NCBI GenBank assembly: GCA_964412895.1
Contig: CAYPQK010000107.1
Location: forward strand, 1-9,098
From: CALMRE01 sp964412895
GTDB taxonomy: Bacteria > UBP6 > UBA1177 > JAKLFG01
Reading direction: 5' to 3'
Length of the DNA: 9,098 bases
Part shown: piece by piece, positions 1 through 5,615 of the stretch
How positions within the stretch are numbered: position 1 is the stretch's first letter
Layout of the letters: each line of letters begins with the position of its first letter
Made by a program: the position numbers and the translations under genes
The notes under the pieces: model-generated
Databases searched by the model: none
What the model was told of the DNA's origin: nothing
What the model saw: only the letters and a program-made list of their open reading frames with translations

Positions 1-1
1 C

Positions 2-1054
2 GGCGCCATCGAGGTGCAGGGAGACGGCATCGACAATGACTGTAACGGTACCACCGACGAGGACCCGCGCACCAACTGTTCGAGCGGCGCGAAGTTCAGC
101 AGCACCACGGCGACCGACCTCGTCAACGGCATGGATATCTGCAAGGTATCGACCAACGGCTCATGGGGCATCGTCGGCACCCCGGCATTGAACAGAGCGA
201 ACGGTAGCGGCAGTGTCGACAACCTTCAGATCGCGCTCATGGAACAGTTCGGTACCCATTCCTCCAATGTGCGACTCTACGGCGGCAATATGGCCACCCT
301 TTCTTCGGGACACGCACGCGATAGTAATGATCCCAACCCGACGAATTCTCTCACTTTTTCCTATTACACCGGTACTCCTCCCGCCGATTTCATCGCGGCA
401 CACGGCAACGCGCTTCCGACCACCAAGGCAGGCTGCCCCAACGGTTCGGGGGCCAATGACGGCGTCATGCTCACGGTCCAGCTCAAGGTGCCGACCAATG
501 CGCTGTCGTTCTCTTTCAACTTCCGATTCTTCTCGCAGGAATACTGGGAATACACCTGCACCGAATTCAACGACTTCTTTATCGCGATGCTCTATACCGG
601 CGCATCGGGCATTCCGGCCGACAGGAATATCTCGTTTGATTCGAACGGCAGTTATATCAGCGTCAACTCGAACGCCTTCTTCACCGTCTGTCAGGCAAAG
701 AGCGGTTACTCCTGCCCCGACGGCACCGCGCCGCTGGGCGGCACCGGCTACGATCAGGTGCAGAATGACGGCGGCTGCGACGACGAGGACTACTATAACG
801 GCGGCGCGACCAAATGGCTTTCGACCTCCGCGCCGGTCGTTCCGGGCGAGACCATCACGCTCAAGTTCGTCATTTGGGACACCTCCGATCAGGCGCTCGA
901 CTCGCAGGTCCTCCTCGACAACTTCAAGTGGAGCGCGCAGGGTTCGACCGGCCCGTCGACCTTCGAGTGCTGGGATCTCAACAAGAACGGCACCTGTGAC
1001 GCCGCCTCAGAGGACCAGTCGGGCGACGGTCTGTGTAACGAAAGAGATTGTTGA
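2..1054 (+). CDS. Choice-of-anchor L domain surface protein, C-terminal part (5' end outside window)
   Basis: The frame is open to the left edge, so this is the last 350 residues of a longer protein; the GTG at 14 is internal, because the residues before it (GAIEV) match the metal-motif region of the paralogue at 3440-5533. A DNDCNG metal-binding motif (32-49, MopE/PF11617 type) is followed by a choice-of-anchor L domain (about 77-960). Its hallmark is an F-x-F-x-S-x-E-Y-like block, seen as RFFSQEYWEY then FNDFF, near 520-580. The protein ends in the four-Cys tail shared with the next two genes. Choice-of-anchor L domains occur in secreted or surface proteins with varied C-terminal anchors; their ligands are mostly unknown. 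By analogy with the paralogue, the missing N-terminus probably holds a lipobox signal peptide and acidic stalk. A 35-bp gap to the next gene suggests co-transcription. Domain call firm; biological role unknown. Confidence 0.88.
   Translation, partial: GAIEVQGDGIDNDCNGTTDEDPRTNCSSGAKFSSTTATDLVNGMDICKVSTNGSWGIVGTPALNRANGSGSVDNLQIALMEQFGTHSSNVRLYGGNMATLSSGHARDSNDPNPTNSLTFSYYTGTPPADFIAAHGNALPTTKAGCPNGSGANDGVMLTVQLKVPTNALSFSFNFRFFSQEYWEYTCTEFNDFFIAMLYTGASGIPADRNISFDSNGSYISVNSNAFFTVCQAKSGYSCPDGTAPLGGTGYDQVQNDGGCDDEDYYNGGATKWLSTSAPVVPGETITLKFVIWDTSDQALDSQVLLDNFKWSAQGSTGPSTFECWDLNKNGTCDAASEDQSGDGLCNERDC
968..1051 (+). other. Shared four-Cys C-terminal tail, copy 1
   Basis: The last 28 residues before the stop begin CWDLNKNGTC and end CNERDC. 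Cysteines sit at tail positions 1, 10, 23 and 28, the last being the final residue of the protein. Two acidic loops of D-x-N-x-N-G and D-x-S-x-D-G type resemble dockerin or EF-hand calcium loops. The same tail ends the proteins at 1090-3405 and 3440-5533. Confidence 0.85.
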
Positions 1055-1077
1055 TGCGTAACATGGAAAGATATCAC

Positions 1078-1084
1078 AAGGAGG
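1078..1084 (+). promoter_or_regulatory. Strong Shine-Dalgarno site for the IgGFc-domain lipoprotein
   Basis: AAGGAGG lies 5 nt upstream of the ATG at 1090. It decides the start: an in-frame ATG at 1048 would overlap the previous gene, has no such site, and would place 14 charged residues before the signal peptide. Confidence 0.85.
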
Positions 1085-1089
1085 CTACC

Positions 1090-3405
1090 ATGACCGTTAT
1101 CCGTTGGTTCGCCGCACTGGCGTTCGTCGCCCTTTTCGCCGCGGCATGTTCCGAGACTCCCACCACCCTCATCGACGAGGAAGGCGGGAACGATCTGGAG
1201 GTCGGCGATGACGATACGAACCCGCCCGACGGCAAGACCGATGTGACACCGACCGACGACGGAACGGTGGTGAAGAACGACGACGGCCAGCTCGTCAATG
1301 ACGACGGCCAGCTCGTCAATGACGATGGTCAGATAGTCAATGACGACGGCCAGATCGTCAACGACGACGGCCAGATAGTCAACGATGACGGTCAGATAGT
1401 CAACGACGATGGTCAGATAGTCAACGATGACGGTGAGGTGGTGATAAGCGATGACGGCCAGACCGCCAATGACGATGACACCATCCTGCCGAACGACGAT
1501 GACAACCTCCTGCCGAATGATGACGACAGCATAACGCCTTCCGATGAGGACGGCACCACCACGACCGACGACGGTCCCCTGCCCGATAACGATGTGACCT
1601 GCGAATGTACGGAAGGCGACTGTTGCGACGGCTGTAACCTCCGTAATCCCGGCTTCACCTGCCGCGCCGCGAACGGCGAATGCGATATCGCCGAGACCTG
1701 CGCCGGTGACAGCGTCGACTGTCCCGCCGACCTGTTCGTCGACATCGATACCGTCTGCGGCAATCAGGCGAGCGGCGCCTGTAACGAACCCGACTCCTGC
1801 GACGGGAACGGCCTCTGCCGGCCCAACTACTGGGCTGAGAACACCCCCTGCAGCGACAATGTGTACTGCAACGGCACCGACGGCTGCAACGCCTTCGGCT
1901 CCTGCACCATCCATACCGGCGATCCCTGCTCTCCCGGCACCACCTGCACCGAAGACAACGGCGGCGCGTGCCTGACCGAATGTCAGCTGGCCGAGGCGAA
2001 AGCGAGTTATGTCGGCTGTGAATACTGGGGCGCCTTCCTGCAGAATAGCGTCACTTATGGCGAGAATGTCGGCAACTATGCGGTCGTCGTCGCTAATCCG
2101 AACGATACCGATGTCACGGTGACGATCTACGGGTCGGGCGATACCCAACTCTCCCAGTTTACCGTCGCCCCCGGCCAGATCAACTCGGCCACCTTCGATC
2201 TTACGCGGCTTATCACCGGCGCCGGCATCTCGAACTTTGGGTACAAGATAGTCAGTTCCCGTCCGGTCACCGTGACCCAGATGAACCCATTCGGCAATGT
2301 GCTGACCTATTCGAACGACGCGACATTGCTGCTTCCCAAAGGTGTTTTGGGGTTGCAGTATCACGCCATGAGTTGGCCCAATTTCTATTATTTCGAAGAT
2401 GGCGGCTGTGATGGCGACACGGAATTCAATCAACCGGGATTCGTTTCGGTGGTCGCCACCGAGCCGGGGACAACCACGCTGTCCGTCACCTATAGTGCAG
2501 CCTCCGCAGCCGGAAGTGGTGTCGCGGCCCAGAACGCGGGAGACACCATCGCCTATTCGCTCAATCAATATCAGATACTGACGCTCAATTCGAGTAGCGC
2601 CAACAGCGGCAGCACCGGTTACGGCGCCGATCTGACCGGCAGTTTCATCGTCGCCGACAAGAAGGTCGCCGTCTTCGGCGGTCATTATTGCACCTTCGTT
2701 CCCGCCACTACTTGGGCCTGCGACCACCTCGAACACCAGATATTCCCGCTCAAGTCGTGGGGCAAGGATTTCGCCGTGGTCCGCACCATGCCGCGTTCCT
2801 CCGAGGCCGATTATTTCCGCATTCTCGCCTCGGCGAACGGCACCACGGTGAGCTGGACCGGCGGCGTATCGGGCACCACGACCCTGAACGCCGGGCAGTT
2901 CCATGAACTTTCGACCACCGCCGACTTCACCGTAACGGCCGATAATCCGATCATGATCGCCCAGATACTCGCCTCGCAGGATGCCGGCGCGGGGACCGGC
3001 GACCCGGCCCTTATGCTCATCGCCCCCAACGAGCAGTTCCGCAAGGACTACATATTCCTTGTGGCCCCCAATTACGACTACGATCGGCTGACCATCGTCG
3101 CGCAGGCCGACACCGCCATCACGCTCGACGGCACGGCCATGAACTCCAACACCTTCACCCAGATACCGGGTACCGCCTATTACCGCCAGTATATCGAGAC
3201 GGCCGAAGGCGCCCACACGCTGGTCGCCGACAAACCGGTCGGTCTCTATGTGTACGGTTTTTCGCAGTATGTTTCCTACGCCTATACCGGCGGGCTCGAC
3301 CTCGTCGAGATAAACAAGTGCTGGGATCTCAACAAGAACGGCACCTGTGAACCCGCCAGCGAGGATCAGTCGGGCGACGGTATCTGTTCCGAGCGCGATT
3401 GCTGA
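1090..3405 (+). CDS. Outer-membrane lipoprotein with acidic repeat stalk, Cys-rich region and IgGFc-binding domain
   Basis: This 771-residue protein is probably displayed at the cell surface. Residues 1-19 form a lipoprotein signal peptide with lipobox AAAC (Cys20); Ser at +2 favours outer-membrane sorting. Residues 21-170 are an acidic, low-complexity stalk containing eight 7-residue NDDGQ(L/I)V repeats (63-118). Residues 171-298 hold about 21 cysteines, including ECDIAETCAGDSVDCPAD, which closely resembles the eukaryotic disintegrin/ADAM pattern, then a second similar but weaker unit around 231-243. Residues about 305-742 match the IgGFc-binding protein N-terminal domain (PF17517): GCEYW start, VTQMNP, SNDATLLLP, then VAVFGGH followed by CDHLEHQ. 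Residues 744-771 are the shared four-Cys tail. In animals this domain occurs in FCGBP; in bacteria its ligand is unknown, so an adhesin-like role is inference. The gene lies 35 bp after one choice-of-anchor L gene and 34 bp before another. Confidence 0.9.
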   Translation: MTVIRWFAALAFVALFAAACSETPTTLIDEEGGNDLEVGDDDTNPPDGKTDVTPTDDGTVVKNDDGQLVNDDGQLVNDDGQIVNDDGQIVNDDGQIVNDDGQIVNDDGQIVNDDGEVVISDDGQTANDDDTILPNDDDNLLPNDDDSITPSDEDGTTTTDDGPLPDNDVTCECTEGDCCDGCNLRNPGFTCRAANGECDIAETCAGDSVDCPADLFVDIDTVCGNQASGACNEPDSCDGNGLCRPNYWAENTPCSDNVYCNGTDGCNAFGSCTIHTGDPCSPGTTCTEDNGGACLTECQLAEAKASYVGCEYWGAFLQNSVTYGENVGNYAVVVANPNDTDVTVTIYGSGDTQLSQFTVAPGQINSATFDLTRLITGAGISNFGYKIVSSRPVTVTQMNPFGNVLTYSNDATLLLPKGVLGLQYHAMSWPNFYYFEDGGCDGDTEFNQPGFVSVVATEPGTTTLSVTYSAASAAGSGVAAQNAGDTIAYSLNQYQILTLNSSSANSGSTGYGADLTGSFIVADKKVAVFGGHYCTFVPATTWACDHLEHQIFPLKSWGKDFAVVRTMPRSSEADYFRILASANGTTVSWTGGVSGTTTLNAGQFHELSTTADFTVTADNPIMIAQILASQDAGAGTGDPALMLIAPNEQFRKDYIFLVAPNYDYDRLTIVAQADTAITLDGTAMNSNTFTQIPGTAYYRQYIETAEGAHTLVADKPVGLYVYGFSQYVSYAYTGGLDLVEINKCWDLNKNGTCEPASEDQSGDGICSERDC
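1276..1443 (+). repeat. 21-bp in-frame tandem repeat, 8 units (NDDGQ-I/L-V)
   Basis: There are eight contiguous 21-bp units (starts 1276, 1297, 1318, 1339, 1360, 1381, 1402, 1423). The first two encode NDDGQLV, the next five NDDGQIV and the last NDDGEVV. Downstream, to about 1545, degenerate D/N-rich units continue (for example LPNDDD twice). Units differ mainly at synonymous third positions (AAC/AAT, GAC/GAT, GGC/GGT, ATA/ATC). As 21 is a multiple of three, gain or loss of units would change stalk length without a frameshift. Confidence 0.95.
3319..3402 (+). other. Shared four-Cys C-terminal tail, copy 2
   Basis: The final 28 residues start CWDLNKNGTC and end CSERDC, following an IgGFc-binding domain instead of a choice-of-anchor L domain. 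The first 31 bases of this copy are identical to those of the copy at 968-1051, and later bases diverge mostly at third positions or at variable residues. Confidence 0.85.
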
Positions 3406-3424
3406 TGATTTTTCTGTCGAATAC

Positions 3425-3432
3425 AAGGGAGG
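3425..3432 (+). promoter_or_regulatory. Strong Shine-Dalgarno site for the second lipoprotein
   Basis: AAGGGAGG lies 7 nt before the ATG at 3440 and fixes that start. An in-frame start at 3347 would lie inside the preceding gene and bury the signal peptide 31 residues in. Confidence 0.85.
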
Positions 3433-3439
3433 TCCCGCT

Positions 3440-5533
3440 ATGACCGTGCTTCGTTGGATGTGCCTTATCGCCGTCCTGTTTGTGGCCGCCGCCTGTTCCG
3501 AGACCAACAAGGACCAGTGCAAACTGCCGGAGGATTGCCCCGGCGGATTCGACTGCGTTGACGGCAAATGCGTCAACACCGGCCTGAACGACAGCGATGA
3601 AACGACCGACGCGACCGATACCGAAAGCGGCCTGCCCGACAAGGAAAACGGCCTGCCCGACGGCACCGACGGGCTTCCCGATGACAGCGACATCGCACCC
3701 GACGGCGACGGCCTTCCCGATACCGCCGATGTAACGCCCGACGCCGACCAACAGACCGACACCGAGGACCCCGAGACCGACACGCCGCTTATCGACGACA
3801 GCGATGACGACCTGCTGGGCGAAGGGGAAACGCCGGAGGACGATCCCAGCCTCACCGACGACGACGGCGAACAGCCCGAGACCGAGGTCGAATGGCCCGA
3901 TGTCGACACCGATGTCCAGATATGCACCCCGAATCAGGTCCAGACCTGCGTCTACACCGGCGATCCGCTGACCCTCAATGTCGGTCCCTGCAAGGCCGGC
4001 ACGAAGCAGTGCAACGGCGACGGCACGGCGTGGAGCAACTGCACCGGCGAGGTGATTCCCTCCTCCGATGTCTGCACCGACATAATCGACAACGACTGCA
4101 ACGCCACCATTAACGACGGCTACAGCACCGGCGCGACCGGCTGCGTCTGCCTGCCGAACGAAGGGACCTCCTGTTACACCGGCCCCGGCGGCACCGAAGG
4201 GGTCGGCGAATGTCATGCCGGCACCAAGACCTGCGGCACCTACGGCAACAACTGGGGCTCCTGCCTCGAACAGGTGACCCCGATCACCGAGATATGCGCT
4301 AACGGTTTGAACGATGACTGCGTAGGCGGCGCCGACGACGGCCTTGACGCCGACGGCGACGGCTGGAGCACCTGCGCAAACGACTGCTGTGACAGCGAAG
4401 CGCAGTGTCAGAACCCCGCCGTGGTCAACCCCGGCGCGGTGGAGGTAGAGGGTGATTCTATCGACAACGACTGCAACGGCTCCACCGACGAGGCGCCGAC
4501 GGCGTGCAGCGCCGCTCAGAAGTTCAGCGGCATCGGACCGACCGATCTGGTGCAGGCCATCGGCATCTGCAAGACCTCGGTGAACGGCTCGTGGGGTGTC
4601 GTCGGGACGCCGACCATTCTGCGGTCCGACCTCGATTCGGTCCTGTGCAGTTCCCCCTACACCACCTGTTCGGCCGGCCTGATCTCCCAAGGAGCCTCCG
4701 CGATCGACATCCAGACCGCCGTCATGGGACAGTTCGGCAGCGACGCATCGAATGCGGCGATAGAGGGAACCACGATGGCTGCGCTCTCTTCGGGCCGCGC
4801 CCGCGACAACTTCAACGATCCCGATCCGACCGCTGTGGTCACCTATCGTTATGACTTCGGCCAGCCCCCGGCCGATTTCGTCGCGGCGCACGGCGGCAGC
4901 CTGCCGACGACCAGCGCCGGGTGCCCCGCCAGCACCGGCACGAACATCTCCAACGATGCGGTCATGCTCTCCGTCCAACTCAAAGTGCCCACCAACGCCA
5001 ACTCCTTCTCCTTCAATTTCCGCTTCTTCTCGCAGGAATACTGGTCCTACACCTGTCAGGAATACAACGACTTCTTCGTGACGCTCCTCGACACCTCATG
5101 GACCCCCGGTCTGGGCGAACAACCGATACCGGCCGACAAGAACATCTCGTTCGATTCGAACGGCAGCTATATCAGCGTCAACAGCACGAATTTCTTCACG
5201 GTCTGCAACGCCAAGGCCGGCTATACCTGTCCCGACGGGACCGGCGCCCTTTCGGGGACCGGCTACGCCCCGGCCAACGCCGGCGCCACCAAATGGCTCG
5301 CGACCGCCGCGCCGGTCGTCCCGGGCGAAACGATAACGCTCCGCTTCGTGATATGGGATACCTCCGACACCTCGCTCGACTCGCTGGTCATCATCGACAA
5401 CTTCAAGTGGAGCGCCGCGGCGTCGGGCGGCCCGGTCACCTTCGAATGCTGGGACATCAACCAGAACGGCACCTGCGATGTGGCGACCGAGGATCTGTCG
5501 GGCGACGGTGTCTGTAATGAACGCGACTGCTGA
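3440..5533 (+). CDS. Lipoprotein with DNDC repeats, MopE-type metal motif and choice-of-anchor L domain
   Basis: This is a 697-residue predicted outer-membrane lipoprotein. Residues 1-18 are the signal peptide, lipobox VAAAC with Cys19 and Ser at +2. Residues 27-44 form a small Cys cluster (CKLPEDC then CVDGKC). Residues 46-158 are an acidic D/E/P/T-rich stalk. Two similar units, 161-227 and 236-301, have the layout C-x-P-N, G-x-C-x-A-G-T-K, W-x-x-C and a DNDC/NDDC end. Residues 303-351 are a putative metal-binding motif of PF11617 type: DADGDGW, then NPGAVEVEG and DNDCNG. Residues about 355-660 are a choice-of-anchor L domain (RFFSQEYWSY, then NDFF, then VIWDTSD and DNFKWS), clearly paralogous to the gene at 2-1054. 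Residues 670-697 are the shared four-Cys tail. Calcium binding by the D/N-rich motifs is plausible from family knowledge. Ligand and function are unknown. It is probably the last gene of the surface operon, as an 82-bp spacer follows. Confidence 0.9.
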   Translation: MTVLRWMCLIAVLFVAAACSETNKDQCKLPEDCPGGFDCVDGKCVNTGLNDSDETTDATDTESGLPDKENGLPDGTDGLPDDSDIAPDGDGLPDTADVTPDADQQTDTEDPETDTPLIDDSDDDLLGEGETPEDDPSLTDDDGEQPETEVEWPDVDTDVQICTPNQVQTCVYTGDPLTLNVGPCKAGTKQCNGDGTAWSNCTGEVIPSSDVCTDIIDNDCNATINDGYSTGATGCVCLPNEGTSCYTGPGGTEGVGECHAGTKTCGTYGNNWGSCLEQVTPITEICANGLNDDCVGGADDGLDADGDGWSTCANDCCDSEAQCQNPAVVNPGAVEVEGDSIDNDCNGSTDEAPTACSAAQKFSGIGPTDLVQAIGICKTSVNGSWGVVGTPTILRSDLDSVLCSSPYTTCSAGLISQGASAIDIQTAVMGQFGSDASNAAIEGTTMAALSSGRARDNFNDPDPTAVVTYRYDFGQPPADFVAAHGGSLPTTSAGCPASTGTNISNDAVMLSVQLKVPTNANSFSFNFRFFSQEYWSYTCQEYNDFFVTLLDTSWTPGLGEQPIPADKNISFDSNGSYISVNSTNFFTVCNAKAGYTCPDGTGALSGTGYAPANAGATKWLATAAPVVPGETITLRFVIWDTSDTSLDSLVIIDNFKWSAAASGGPVTFECWDINQNGTCDVATEDLSGDGVCNERDC
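3920..4342 (+). repeat. Two tandem Cys/DNDC protein repeats inside the second lipoprotein
   Basis: Unit 1 (3920-4120, residues 161-227) and unit 2 (4145-4342, residues 236-301) align over about 66 residues. Both have C-x-P-N at the start, then G-x-C-x-A-G-T-K-x-C, W-x-x-C, an x-V-x-P segment, and an acidic DNDC or NDDC ending in D-G. They have diverged strongly in DNA, so the duplication is old. A third DNDCNG motif follows at residues 342-347 in a different, MopE-like context. Confidence 0.75.
5447..5530 (+). other. Shared four-Cys C-terminal tail, copy 3
   Basis: The last 28 residues begin CWDINQNGTC and end CNERDC. All four cysteines, both acidic loops and the terminal ERDC are kept. Substitutions are conservative (L to I, K to Q, S to T), apart from Q to L at position 17. 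Confidence 0.85.
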
Positions 5534-5615
5534 CCGATACGCTAAACTTGCATTTTGATATCAAATCGGCTAGCGTTGCGACGGTTTTCTGATATTTCGA
5601 GGTACCTGCACGCCC
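5534..5615 (+). promoter_or_regulatory. 82-bp spacer with 12-bp palindrome; possible promoter or operator of the cyclase gene
   Basis: TTTGATATCAAA at 5554-5565 is a perfect palindrome in an AT-rich patch that contrasts with the GC-rich surroundings. Two short inverted repeats surround it: CCGAT (5534-5538) with ATCGG (5565-5569), and ACGCTA (5539-5544) with TAGCGT (5571-5576). Their pairings cross, so they could form a pseudoknot or alternative hairpins, but 5-6 bp arms can arise by chance. A poor -35/-10 pair, TTGCAT (5548-5553) and TAGCGT with 17-bp spacing, is possible. No T-tract follows a hairpin, so no intrinsic terminator is claimed. Confidence 0.3.
5599..5602 (+). promoter_or_regulatory. 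Weak, distant Shine-Dalgarno candidate for the cyclase gene
   Basis: GAGG lies 13 nt before the ATG at 5616, further than the 5-7 nt seen for the two lipoprotein genes. The frame is closed by TAG at 5571-5573 and there is no other ATG, GTG or TTG between that stop and 5616, so the ATG start stands despite the weak site. Translation initiation is predicted to be weaker than in the surface operon. Confidence 0.4.

Noticed and set aside
14..16. GTG as the start of the first gene
   Set aside because: There is no ribosome site, the frame is open upstream, and the residues before it align with the paralogue's metal-motif region.
213..1061. 282-residue + strand open frame rich in Arg/Ser/Pro
   Set aside because: It is a frame-shifted shadow of the choice-of-anchor L gene, with composition typical of out-of-frame GC-rich coding DNA.
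1276..1443. Tandem repeats as a CRISPR array
   Set aside because: The units are directly contiguous, with no spacers, and encode an in-frame heptapeptide.
889..3927. 1012-residue open frame on the minus strand
   Set aside because: It lies opposite two well-supported lipoprotein genes, its sequence is a low-complexity mirror of their acidic repeats, it shows no domain, and GC-rich codon bias readily keeps antisense frames open.
3329..4978. 549-residue minus-strand open frame
   Set aside because: It is antisense to the lipid-anchored choice-of-anchor L gene, with Gly/Ala/Val-rich composition and no recognisable motif.
5534..5600. Intrinsic terminator after the surface operon
   Set aside because: The available stems are only 5-6 bp with long loops and no following run of T longer than four.
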